Assembly (NCBI GenBank): GCA_964520905.1
Contig: CAZFQL010000022.1
Coordinates: 1 to 33,057 of the forward strand
Reading direction: 5' to 3'
DNA from: JAGVIE01 sp964520905
GTDB lineage: Bacteria > Bacteroidota > Ignavibacteria > UBA10030 > SZUA-254
DNA: 33,057 nucleotides
A program made the position numbers and the translations under genes. A model generated the notes under the pieces. It ran no database searches. It saw only the letters and a program-made list of their open reading frames with translations, and was not told the origin of the DNA. Every line of letters starts with the position of its first letter. The stretch's first letter is position 1. Shown piece after piece: positions 7,622-14,714 of the stretch.

Positions 7622-7939
7622 GTGAAAACGTCGTGGGCTTATATTGTGAAATGTTCCGATGGATTGTACTATACTGGTTGTACAACGAACATAGAAAAGA
7701 GAATCTCGGAACACAACCTTGGGATTTATTGCGGATTTACTTCACGGCGAAGACCCGTGAAGTTGGTTTGGTCTCAGGAGTTTTCGGAGATTAGGTACGC
7801 AATAGATGCGGAACGTCAAATTAAAGGTTGGACACGAAAGAAAAAGGAAGCATTGATAAACGGTGATTTTGAATTATTACATGAACTTGCAAAATCTACA
7901 GAAGCAAGGAAACGAAAGAAGGACCATGCGTCACCCTGA
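7622..7939 (+). CDS. GIY-YIG nuclease family protein
   Basis: 105 residues starting at GTG 7622. The GIY-YIG core is WAYIVKCSDGLYYTGCTTN (the YIV...YTG pair with Tyr), then Arg27 in IEKRISEHN, RRPVKLVWSQEF and the Glu in DAERQIKGWTRKKKEALI. This is the small single-domain YhbQ/UPF0213 class, related to UvrC and homing endonuclease catalytic domains. The last residues (DHASP) are encoded inside the left edge of repeat copy B, so the natural C-terminus has been fixed by the repeat. It sits in the liv operon orientation between livH and livM, with a repeat copy on each side. The role may be nuclease activity linked to the repeats or simply hitchhiking; this is not resolved. Confidence 0.85.
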   Translation: MKTSWAYIVKCSDGLYYTGCTTNIEKRISEHNLGIYCGFTSRRRPVKLVWSQEFSEIRYAIDAERQIKGWTRKKKEALINGDFELLHELAKSTEARKRKKDHASP

Positions 7940-8112
7940 ACGGAATCCGAATGAAATGAGGATGAAGTCGAAGGGTGTATTAAGCAAAAGGTTGCCTAGT
8001 ACAGTCTTCGATCCCGTTGAAAGCGGGACTAGGTATGGCGAGTGGGCTTGGTACAGTCTTCGACTACGTTCGTTCGGACTACGTCCTCACTCACTCCGCT
8101 CAGACTGACGGA
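7930..8112. repeat. composite palindromic intergenic repeat, copy B (expanded)
   Basis: The same element as copy A, in the same orientation. The left half 7930-7977 is nearly identical, and the right half 8054-8111 differs at about six positions. Copy B carries about 50 extra bases in the middle: ACAGTCTTCGA occurs twice (8001-8011 and 8053-8063), and between them lies a hairpin TCCCGTT-GAA-AGCGGGA (8012-8028) plus unrelated sequence. CCTAGT at 7995-8000 pairs with ACTAGG at 8028-8033 around that hairpin. The copy ends 15 bp before the livM start. Confidence 0.85.
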
Positions 8113-8126
8113 GAGGTCAACTATTA

Positions 8127-9002
8127 ATGGAGTATTTACTTCACATATTAATTCTCATCGGAATCTACTGTATTGTTGGCATCTCGCTCAACTTAGTTGC
8201 GGGATATACCGGATTAATCTCGCTTGCACATGCAGGGTTCTATGGAATCGGTGCGTACACAGCGGCGTTGCTATCGCTGAACTTTGGCGTGAATTTCCTC
8301 ATAACAATCCCGATTGCCGTTATTGTCTCTGCTGTGTTTGGATTCCTCATAGGGTTTCCATCGCTTCGTATTAGGGACGATATGTTTGTCATTACGACAT
8401 TTGGTTTTCAAGTTATTCTCTTCCAGATTATGAACAACTGGATGGACTTGACACACGGTCCGCTCGGACTTCCCGGTATTCCCCAGCCGACAATCTTTGG
8501 TTATCAATTTACATCGCATATAGATTTCCTGATATTAACAATTGCGTTTGGTTTTCTCGTTTACTGGATTGTAAACAGACTTGTAAAATCTCCGCTCGGT
8601 AACGTGCTTCGTGGCATACGCGAAGATGAAATATTTGCGCAGTCGCTTGGGAAGAACGTGAGTTTTTATAAAGTACTTTCATTTTCAGTTTCTGCCGGTT
8701 TGGCTGCAATCGCAGGTGCGTTGTACGCTTACTACATTACGTTTATCGACCCGACAAGCTTTACGGTACAGGAATCTGTTTTCATGCTATCGCTCGTTAT
8801 AGTAGGTGGTGCAGGAAGATTATCGGGATCGATTATCGGTGCAGTGCTTCTGGTAAGTATCCCGGAGATTCTCCGTTTTGTTGGAATGCCAAGCTCGATT
8901 GCGGCGAACATGCGGCAGATACTCTACGGCGGTTTGCTTGTTGCGTTTATGATGTTCCGACCGAAAGGAATATTAGGTGAATTCAGTTTTAGACGTGATT
9001 GA
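8127..9002 (+). CDS. livM: branched-chain amino acid ABC transporter permease LivM
   Basis: 291 residues, polytopic. Conserved LivM features are SLNLVAGYTGLISLAHAGFY near the N-terminus, GxxxxFPSLRIRDDMFVITT, LTHGPLGLPGIP, the coupling loop SPLGNVLRGIREDEIFAQSL, and the C-terminal VGGAGRLSGSIIGA and MMFRPKGILGE. It forms the membrane channel with LivH. The start ATG 8127 follows GGAGAGGTCAACTATTA, where GGAGAGG is the likely ribosome binding site; GGAG is contributed by the end of repeat copy B. The stop overlaps the livG start by one base. Confidence 0.92.
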   Translation: MEYLLHILILIGIYCIVGISLNLVAGYTGLISLAHAGFYGIGAYTAALLSLNFGVNFLITIPIAVIVSAVFGFLIGFPSLRIRDDMFVITTFGFQVILFQIMNNWMDLTHGPLGLPGIPQPTIFGYQFTSHIDFLILTIAFGFLVYWIVNRLVKSPLGNVLRGIREDEIFAQSLGKNVSFYKVLSFSVSAGLAAIAGALYAYYITFIDPTSFTVQESVFMLSLVIVGGAGRLSGSIIGAVLLVSIPEILRFVGMPSSIAANMRQILYGGLLVAFMMFRPKGILGEFSFRRD

Positions 9003-9751
9003 TGCTTGAGATAAAGAACTTACATAAGTCATTTGATGGATTGAAGGCAGTGAACGATTTTTCTTTATCGTTACAGGAAAGAAAAATCACAAGCTTGATT
9101 GGTCCGAATGGTGCTGGAAAGACGACGGTTTTCAATATTGTCACAGGATTTCTCCATCCGAATAGTGGTATTGTTCGGTTCGAGGGAGAGGGAGTAACGA
9201 GTTTCCCTTCGTTTAAAATCGCCCGGATAGGTATCGCACGAACATTTCAAAACCTACGTCTCTTTAAAAAGATGACTGTTCTGGAAAATGTTTTGTTAAG
9301 TCGACAGAAACAACAAGGTGAAAAGTTTCTAAATGCACTTATTACTTATTCTGATTCATCACCAGAGCATAAGCGACATCTTGATAAATCTGAAGCTTTG
9401 ATAGAATTCATCGGTTTAACAGAACATAAAGATGAACTTGCCGATAATTTGTCTTATGGTCAACAGAAATTACTCAGCATCGCATGTTGCTTGGCAATGG
9501 AACCGAAATTACTGATGCTCGATGAACCGGTTTCAGGTGTTCAACCGATGATGATCGATAAAATTAGACAGATATTAAGAGAACTGGTAGAAAAAGAAAA
9601 GAAAACAGTGTTGCTAATAGAACATGATATTGATTTCGTTTTTAGTATATCGGATACCGTCGTAGTAATGGACGATGGAAAGAAAATAGTTGATGGGAAT
9701 CCCAATACGATTAAGAATAATCCTGAAATTCTTGAGGCGTATCTCTCATGA
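9002..9751 (+). CDS. livG: branched-chain amino acid ABC transporter ATP-binding protein LivG
   Basis: 249 residues from ATG 9002, which overlaps the livM stop (TGATG). A TTG one codon earlier is possible but less likely. Walker A is GPNGAGKTT at residues 34-42, the Q-loop region is ARTFQNLRLF, the signature is LSYGQ at 150-154, Walker B is LLMLDEP at 170-176, and the switch is HD in LLIEHDIDFV. The LivG-type insert between Q-loop and signature is present. It energises import together with LivF. The stop overlaps the livF ATG by four bases. Confidence 0.93.
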   Translation: MLEIKNLHKSFDGLKAVNDFSLSLQERKITSLIGPNGAGKTTVFNIVTGFLHPNSGIVRFEGEGVTSFPSFKIARIGIARTFQNLRLFKKMTVLENVLLSRQKQQGEKFLNALITYSDSSPEHKRHLDKSEALIEFIGLTEHKDELADNLSYGQQKLLSIACCLAMEPKLLMLDEPVSGVQPMMIDKIRQILRELVEKEKKTVLLIEHDIDFVFSISDTVVVMDDGKKIVDGNPNTIKNNPEILEAYLS

Positions 9752-10458
9752 CAATACTCGAAGCAAATATTCCGGAAGCAGGATATGGAAAGAAAATAAT
9801 TCTCCGTAACATTTCCATCAAAGTTGACGAAGGAGAAATTGTTGCAATTATCGGTCCGAATGGCGCTGGTAAATCTACATTGTTAAAAGCGTTAATGGGA
9901 ATAGTAAAAGTTCCAAATGGAAAAATCAAAATGAATGGATCGATAACATCGCAAAATAGCCCGGAGGATAATGTCCGTAATGGAATCTCTTTCATTCCCC
10001 AAGGCAATCGTGTTTTCACGGAACTTGATGTTCGTGATAATCTTGAGATAGGTGGATACTTGTTGAAAGAGCAAAATGTATTGAACAAGAGAATTGAATC
10101 TGTGCTTGAGATATTTCCTGATTTAAAAGATCGAATAAAAGAAGATGCCGGGAAATTAAGTGGAGGAGAAAAACAACAGCTTGCTCTTGCCCGTGCGCTT
10201 ATGCTAAATCCGAGAATTCTATTTCTTGATGAACCATCTCTTGGATTATCACCAAAGTTAGTGACAAAAGCTTTTGATACGGTAAGTGAGATCAGGGAGC
10301 AATTCAAGACCACAGTTCTAATTGTTGAGCAAAAGGTTCTGGAAGTTTTAAAAATTGCAGACCGAGTTTATGGTTTAAAGATGGGACAAATAGTTTTCGA
10401 TGGAACATCAAAATCGTTACTTGAGGGTGGAAAGCTTAGAGAAATATTTATTATATAA
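9748..10458 (+). CDS. livF: branched-chain amino acid ABC transporter ATP-binding protein LivF
   Basis: 236 residues. Walker A GPNGAGKST ends at residue 44, the Q-loop is FIPQGNRVF, the signature is LSGGE at 137-141, and Walker B is ILFLDEPSLG. The switch His is replaced: the H-loop position reads LIVEQKVLEVL, as is usual in LivF proteins. Last gene of the liv operon. No substrate-binding protein (LivJ/LivK) lies in the window, so it must be encoded elsewhere or upstream of the accessory region. Confidence 0.93.
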   Translation: MTILEANIPEAGYGKKIILRNISIKVDEGEIVAIIGPNGAGKSTLLKALMGIVKVPNGKIKMNGSITSQNSPEDNVRNGISFIPQGNRVFTELDVRDNLEIGGYLLKEQNVLNKRIESVLEIFPDLKDRIKEDAGKLSGGEKQQLALARALMLNPRILFLDEPSLGLSPKLVTKAFDTVSEIREQFKTTVLIVEQKVLEVLKIADRVYGLKMGQIVFDGTSKSLLEGGKLREIFII

Positions 10459-10514
10459 CCGATTGTTCAAATTCCTTGCCTCTCATCAAAATTTTCATTA
10501 AATTGGTAACACTT

Positions 10515-10539
10515 TCCCGCTTTATAGCGGGATTCTTTT
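10515..10539 (+). terminator. TCCCGCT hairpin with T-rich tail between livF and rplM
   Basis: TCCCGCT (10515-10521) pairs perfectly with AGCGGGA (10526-10532) around a TTAT loop and is followed by TTCTTTT. It reads as an intrinsic terminator of the liv operon, 38 bases before the rplM start; it could also act as an rplM leader attenuator. The stem belongs to the same TCCCG/CGGGA word family as the hairpins in the tRNA-like repeats. Confidence 0.65.
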
Positions 10540-10576
10540 GAAATCTTTCATTCTTAATCAAATTCAAGGATTTACT

Positions 10577-11026
10577 GTGGCATTAGCTCAAAGATTAACG
10601 TATCATTATAAACACGAAGAGGTCAATCCAAAGTGGTTTCTCGTGGATGCAAGCGGGCAAACTCTGGGCAGAGTTGCCAGCCGTATCGCTCATATTCTTC
10701 GCGGAAAGCATAAACCCATCTTCACACCAAATACCGATTGCGGTGATTTCGTTGTTGTTGTGAACGCCGAGAAGGTGAAGATTGCAAGCAAGCGCGCTGA
10801 GTTGAAAACTTATTTCCATCATACATTATATCCCGGGGGTGCAACGGTGGAATCGTACAAGGAACTGATCAAAACGAATCCGGAAAAAATCTTCATGCAT
10901 GCAGTGAAGGGAATGGTTCCTCACACCCGGCTTGGCGCTCAGATCATCAAGAAGCTCAAAGTATACCGCGGCACCGAGCATCCGCACAAGGCGCAAAAAC
11001 CCGAATTGCTCAAGATTAAATACTAA
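10577..11026 (+). CDS. rplM: 50S ribosomal protein L13
   Basis: 149 residues from GTG 10577, preceded by CAAGGATTTACT with AAGGA as ribosome binding site. A TTG at 10538 is in frame but lies in the tail of the upstream hairpin and adds residues foreign to L13. Conserved L13 blocks are WFLVDASGQTLGRVASRIA, the HILRGKHKPIFTPNTDCGDF block, ASKRAELKTYFHHTLYPGG and AVKGMVPHTRLG. It binds 23S rRNA early in 50S assembly. Forms the usual rplM-rpsI pair with the next gene. Confidence 0.95.
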   Translation: MALAQRLTYHYKHEEVNPKWFLVDASGQTLGRVASRIAHILRGKHKPIFTPNTDCGDFVVVVNAEKVKIASKRAELKTYFHHTLYPGGATVESYKELIKTNPEKIFMHAVKGMVPHTRLGAQIIKKLKVYRGTEHPHKAQKPELLKIKY

Positions 11027-11032
11027 TATCGA

Positions 11033-11067
11033 AATCCTAATTTCTAAACGAATTCGAAATTAGGATT
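11033..11067. repeat. perfect 12-bp inverted repeat between rplM and rpsI
   Basis: AATCCTAATTTC (11033-11044) and GAAATTAGGATT (11056-11067) form a perfect 12-bp stem with an 11-base loop. No T-run follows, so it is not a standard intrinsic terminator. In a ribosomal-protein transcript it could stabilise or process the mRNA; it may equally be a dispersed intergenic repeat. Confidence 0.7.
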
Positions 11068-11090
11068 AAGAATTTAATAGAAGGAACACA

Positions 11091-11483
11091 ATGGTACATC
11101 ATCAAAAGATATCAGTTGGAAGAAGAAAGACATCAGTCGCTCGCGTGATATTGAAACCCGGTTCGGGTGAAGTGAAAATAAACGATAAGAAATTGGAACA
11201 ATACTTTCCTATCGACACGCTTATGAGCGATGTGCTTCTGCCTTTCGTAGTAACGGAAACGACGGGCAAGTACGATGTTGTAGCAAATGTTGACGGCGGC
11301 GGTTCGACAGGACAAGCCGGCGCAGTTAAACTTGGTATCTCGCGTGCATTAGTCGAGATCAATAGCGATTTTCGTCCGAAGCTTCGTGAGCACGACCTCT
11401 TAACCCGCGACTCGCGAATGGTTGAGCGTAAGAAGTACGGTCAGAAGAAAGCACGAAAGAGATTCCAATTCAGTAAGAGATAA
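11091..11483 (+). CDS. rpsI: 30S ribosomal protein S9
   Basis: 130 residues with the S9 pattern SVGRRKTSVARVILKPGSGE, then VNVDGGGSTGQAGAVKLGIS, RALVEI, LTRDSRMVERKKYGQKKARK and the invariant C-terminal SKR that reaches the P-site tRNA. AGAAGGAACACA precedes the ATG. Cotranscribed with rplM through a 64-bp gap that contains a hairpin. Confidence 0.95.
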   Translation: MVHHQKISVGRRKTSVARVILKPGSGEVKINDKKLEQYFPIDTLMSDVLLPFVVTETTGKYDVVANVDGGGSTGQAGAVKLGISRALVEINSDFRPKLREHDLLTRDSRMVERKKYGQKKARKRFQFSKR

Positions 11484-11487
11484 TTTT

Positions 11488-11592
11488 TTAGTAATTGAGT
11501 AGATGAGTATTTAAGTAGATGAGGTAGAGAAGAAAATATTTTAGTTCTTTTTAACTCAATTACTCAACTACTCAGTTACTCAAGTACTTAAT
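11488..11592. repeat. long imperfect inverted repeat of TACTCA words, rpsI-rpsB gap
   Basis: The left arm 11488-11523 (TTAGTAATTGAGTAGATGAG, then TATTTAAGTAGATGAG) and the right arm 11554-11592 (ACTCAATTACTCAACTACTC, then AGTTACTCAAGTACTTA) are imperfect reverse complements. Both are made of a roughly 9-10 bp word, TACTCAAT or its complement. The single-stranded middle is about 30 bases. It would fold into one long hairpin in the mRNA and is not coding. Confidence 0.65.
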
Positions 11593-11649
11593 CAATCAAT
11601 CATACTCTCCGATTTTGTCGGAAGTGTTCATGTTGGCTTCCCGAAGATG

Positions 11650-11728
11650 CTGAAGAATCCCACTCTCTGGAGCGGGACAGCATGACGGGCTGACAGCAGG
11701 ATCCCGGCGAAAGATGACGGGAGTAGTA
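11650..11728. repeat. second palindromic block before rpsB
   Basis: ATGCTG (11648-11653) pairs with CAGCAT (11678-11683) around an inner hairpin TCCCACTC-TCTG-GAGCGGGA (11658-11677, one mismatch). Downstream GGATCCCGGCGAAAGATGACGG resembles a decayed copy of the widespread GATCCCGG...CCGGGATGAC intergenic repeats. Together with the preceding inverted repeat, this fills most of the 271-bp rpsI-rpsB gap. Confidence 0.5.
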
Positions 11729-11754
11729 GAACTAACTAACATAGGAGTAATGCA

Positions 11755-12504
11755 ATGCCGCAAATCGAATTAACCACCCTATTAGACGCAGGCGCTCACT
11801 TCGGACACCTGACACGCCGATGGAACCCCAAAATGAAACCGTTTATTTTCATGGAACGAAACGGCATTCACATCATCGATCTTAAGAAAACAAGAGAATT
11901 GCTCGAAGGAGCTTGCAATGCCCTTTCCAGCATAGTTGGCGATGGGAAACGAGTTTTATTTGTAGGAACGAAGAAGCAGGCTTCACAAGTAATCGAAGAT
12001 GAAGCGAGACGCTGCGGACAGTTTTTTGTTTGCCAGCGATGGCTCGGCGGAATGCTGACGAACTTCGCCACGATTCGCAAGAGTGTGAAGCGTTTGACCA
12101 ATATAGAAAAAATGGAAACCGATGGAACGTACGATAAGATCACGAAGAAAGAGACACTCGTGCTCGATCGTGAGAAAGAAAAATTATCGAATGTACTTTC
12201 GGGAGTTGTCGAGATGACGCGCGCACCGGGCGCTCTCTTTGTCGTCGATATCAAGAAAGAAGAGATTGCGGTGAAGGAAGCAAAGCGGCTCGGTATTCCC
12301 GTGTTCGCCATTGTTGACACCAACTGCGACCCGACAACAGTCGATTATCCGATTCCCGCCAACGATGATGCGATTAAATCTATACAGGTTATCACAAAAT
12401 TGATTGCCGATGCAATTCTTGAAGGAACAGAAAAAGCTACAGCTCATTTTGAAGGCAGTGACCGTGAAATGATCGCACAAAAACAAGAGAAAACCAGACA
12501 ATAA
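11755..12504 (+). CDS. rpsB: 30S ribosomal protein S2
   Basis: 249 residues. Diagnostic S2 blocks are LLDAGAHFGHLTRRWNPKMK, FIFMERNGIHIIDLKKT, RVLFVGTKKQASQVI, RWLGGMLTNFATI and VDTNCDPTTVDYPIPANDDA. TAGGAGTAATGCA supplies a strong ribosome binding site. Followed by tsf after 29 bp, the near-universal rpsB-tsf pairing. Confidence 0.96.
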   Translation: MPQIELTTLLDAGAHFGHLTRRWNPKMKPFIFMERNGIHIIDLKKTRELLEGACNALSSIVGDGKRVLFVGTKKQASQVIEDEARRCGQFFVCQRWLGGMLTNFATIRKSVKRLTNIEKMETDGTYDKITKKETLVLDREKEKLSNVLSGVVEMTRAPGALFVVDIKKEEIAVKEAKRLGIPVFAIVDTNCDPTTVDYPIPANDDAIKSIQVITKLIADAILEGTEKATAHFEGSDREMIAQKQEKTRQ

Positions 12505-12533
12505 TTATCACCAAGAAAGATGAGAAGTAGATT

Positions 12534-13133
12534 ATGGAAATTACTGCTGAGAATGTAAGAATATTACGAGAAAAAACCGGCGCCGGTATGATGGACTGCA
12601 AAAAAGCGCTTGCTGAGACGAACGGCGATATGGAGAAGGCGATCGATTATTTACGCAAAAAGGGTGCGGCAACAGCCGAAAAGCGCGCTGACCGCGCTAC
12701 AAATCAAGGATTGGTCGAAGCATACATCCATGCAGGCGGTCGCATCGGTTCGATGGTGGAAGTCAACTGCGAGACTGATTTTGTCGCAAAGACGAATGAT
12801 TTTAAAATGCTTACGAAGGAAATCGCAATGCAGGTTGCCGCGATGAATCCACTTTATATTTCAAAGGAAGACGTTACTAAAGAAACTATCGAACACGAGT
12901 TAGAGATTTACCGAACTCAGGCACGAAACGAGAAAAAACCTGAGCAAGTCGTTGAGCGGATCGCAACGGGAAAAATGGATAAGTATTATCAGGAATTTTG
13001 TTTGTCGGAACAAACCTACATTAAAGATTCCGGAAAGATGATCAAGGATCTGATTCTCGAAATGATGGCAAAGACAGGCGAGAAGATAACAATCCGGCGC
13101 TTCAAGCGTTTCCATCTTGGAGAAAGTGCATAA
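12534..13133 (+). CDS. tsf: translation elongation factor Ts
   Basis: 199 residues, the short EF-Ts form. The N-terminal UBA-like domain reads VRILREKTGAGMMDCKKALA, followed by GDMEKAIDYLRKKGAATAEK. The EF-Tu contact TDFVAKTNDF is present, and the C-terminal coiled-coil region of the longer E. coli protein is shortened. It recycles EF-Tu by GDP release. Ends just before a terminator hairpin. Confidence 0.95.
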   Translation: MEITAENVRILREKTGAGMMDCKKALAETNGDMEKAIDYLRKKGAATAEKRADRATNQGLVEAYIHAGGRIGSMVEVNCETDFVAKTNDFKMLTKEIAMQVAAMNPLYISKEDVTKETIEHELEIYRTQARNEKKPEQVVERIATGKMDKYYQEFCLSEQTYIKDSGKMIKDLILEMMAKTGEKITIRRFKRFHLGESA

Positions 13134-13145
13134 CTAAAATCAAAT

Positions 13146-13177
13146 AAGGTCTCACATTGTTGAGACCTTTTCTATTT
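13146..13177 (+). terminator. intrinsic terminator after tsf
   Basis: AAGGTCTCA (13146-13154) and TGAGACCTT (13161-13169) form a perfect 9-bp stem with a six-base loop, followed by TTTCTATTT. It should end or attenuate the rpsB-tsf transcript before pyrH, whose ribosome binding site AGGGG lies at 13178-13182 immediately downstream. Confidence 0.85.
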
Positions 13178-13187
13178 AGGGGTCAGC

Positions 13188-13931
13188 ATGAAAACGAAGA
13201 TGAAATATAAACGAATCCTCCTAAAAGTCAGCGGTGAAGCGCTGATGGGTGAGAAGGATTATGGCATCGATTCAAAAGTGCTAAGCCGTTATGCCGAAGA
13301 AATCGGTGAACTACAAAAGGCGGGTGTCGAGATAGGTATAGTTATCGGCGGCGGTAATATTTATCGCGGTGTAGTAAATTCGTCGGATGGAGTTGAGAAG
13401 GTTACCGGCGACCAGATGGGCATGCTTGCAACGATTATTAACGGTCTTGCTCTTCAGAGCGCTCTTGAACATCGCGGTATTTTCACACGGCTTTTAAGTC
13501 CTCTTAAACTGGAAGAGATTGCAGAACCGTTTATCCTCAGGCGCGCAATACGCCATCTGGAAAAAGGGCGCGTGGTTATCTTCGGCGCAGGAACCGGCAA
13601 TCCATATTTCACGACCGATACAGCCGCGGCGCTTCGTGCAGTTGAGATTAAAGCCGATGTAATCATAAAAGGTACGCGTGTGAATGGGGTATACGATTCC
13701 GATCCGGAAAAAAATCCGAAAGCTTTCCGGTTCCAGGAAATATCTTATAAAGATGTTCTTGAAAAAGATTTGAAGGTAATGGACCTTACGGCAATAACTC
13801 TATGTAAAGAGAATATGATGCCGATAATCGTCTTTAACATGAATGTAAAGGGAAATCTAAAGCGTCTTGTAAAGGGCGAGAATGTTGGCACCATCGTCTC
13901 ATCGACATTGAAAATGAATATGCGGAAGTAA
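13188..13931 (+). CDS. pyrH: UMP kinase
   Basis: 247 residues of the amino-acid-kinase fold: RILLKVSGEALMG (Lys and Ser-Gly phosphate loop), GIVIGGGNIYRG, GDQMGMLATIINGLALQSAL, GTGNPYFTTDTAAALRA and GVYDSDPEKNPKA. It phosphorylates UMP to UDP and is usually hexameric and GTP-activated. ATG 13188 was chosen because of AGGGG five bases upstream; an in-frame ATG four codons later would also fit the family start. It is cut off from tsf by the hairpin at 13146, so it may have its own promoter or depend on readthrough. Confidence 0.95.
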   Translation: MKTKMKYKRILLKVSGEALMGEKDYGIDSKVLSRYAEEIGELQKAGVEIGIVIGGGNIYRGVVNSSDGVEKVTGDQMGMLATIINGLALQSALEHRGIFTRLLSPLKLEEIAEPFILRRAIRHLEKGRVVIFGAGTGNPYFTTDTAAALRAVEIKADVIIKGTRVNGVYDSDPEKNPKAFRFQEISYKDVLEKDLKVMDLTAITLCKENMMPIIVFNMNVKGNLKRLVKGENVGTIVSSTLKMNMRK

Positions 13932-13976
13932 AATTCTTAATTATCTTTATCCTCGTGAACAATCGAAAGGAAGAGT

Positions 13977-14534
13977 ATGATCAAAGAAATCATCAAACAG
14001 ACAGATGATAAAATGCACAAAGCGGTTGAAGTTGTGCGACAAGAATTCATTAAAATCCGTACCGGTAAAGCAACAACCGCTTTGCTCGACGGTGTTAAAG
14101 TCGATTATTACGGTACGCAAACTTCACTTAGTCAGGTAGCGAATGTTAGCGTGAAGGATATCCACACGATAGCCGTTGCTCCATGGGATAAGAGTATGAT
14201 TCAGCCGATCGAGAAAGCGATCATCGCGGCGAATTTAGGATTGAATCCGATCACCGATGCGAATGGCATCAGGGTTCCTATACCGCCGTTGAACGAAGAG
14301 CGCCGAAGAGAGCTTGTGAAGTTAGTGAAAAAATTTGCCGAAGAAGGTAAGATTGCCATTCGAAATGTCCGGAGAGACGCGATTGAACATCTTAAGAAAT
14401 CCGAGAAGGAAGAACATTTCTCTGAGGATGAGCGGAAACGCGCAGAACAGGACACACAGAAGATGACCGACAAATTCATCAAAGATGTTGACGCTCTGGT
14501 AGGACATAAGGAAAAAGAAATAATGGAAGTTTGA
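13977..14534 (+). CDS. frr: ribosome recycling factor
   Basis: 185 residues, the standard RRF length. Blocks are IRTGKATTALLDGVKVDYYG with TQTSLSQVANVSV, IEKAIIAANLGLNPITDANG with IRVPIPPLNEERRRELVK, and the C-terminal helix QKMTDKFIKDVDALVGHKEK. With EF-G it splits post-termination ribosomes. GAAAGGAAGAGT precedes the ATG. pyrH-frr is a standard pair. Confidence 0.96.
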   Translation: MIKEIIKQTDDKMHKAVEVVRQEFIKIRTGKATTALLDGVKVDYYGTQTSLSQVANVSVKDIHTIAVAPWDKSMIQPIEKAIIAANLGLNPITDANGIRVPIPPLNEERRRELVKLVKKFAEEGKIAIRNVRRDAIEHLKKSEKEEHFSEDERKRAEQDTQKMTDKFIKDVDALVGHKEKEIMEV

Positions 14535-14577
14535 ATAGACAGCTAAATATAAACGAAAAATATAAATGAAGATTGAT

Positions 14578-14616
14578 ATGCCGGTTCATGGTTTGTTGGA
14601 TCGGCATTTTATTTTT
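14578..14616 (+). terminator. intrinsic terminator after frr
   Basis: ATGCCGGTTC (14578-14587) pairs with GGATCGGCAT (14598-14607), ten pairs including two G-T wobbles, loop of ten bases, followed by TTTATTTTTG. It closes the translation cluster. Confidence 0.8.
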
Positions 14617-14714
14617 GTTGTAAAGATCACTCATTTTGAGTGGATGGATTTTATGCGTAACATTTAGCAGTATCAATTCGTAAGCAATAGTAGAAAAGGT
14701 GGAAAGCGAATAAA

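Noticed and set aside
7622..7939. Group I intron or intein homing endonuclease
   Set aside because: The GIY-YIG gene lies between genes, not inside one; it has no DNA-binding module, and there is no intron core or intein splice motif around it.
9711..10313. 200-codon open frame on the minus strand over livF
   Set aside because: It lies wholly antisense to livF, whose Walker and signature motifs are intact; the antisense product has no domain and low-complexity Ser/Phe composition.
10538..10576. Upstream TTG start for rplM
   Set aside because: It lies in the tail of the TCCCGCT hairpin and adds 13 residues not found in L13; GTG 10577 has a ribosome binding site and gives the normal length.
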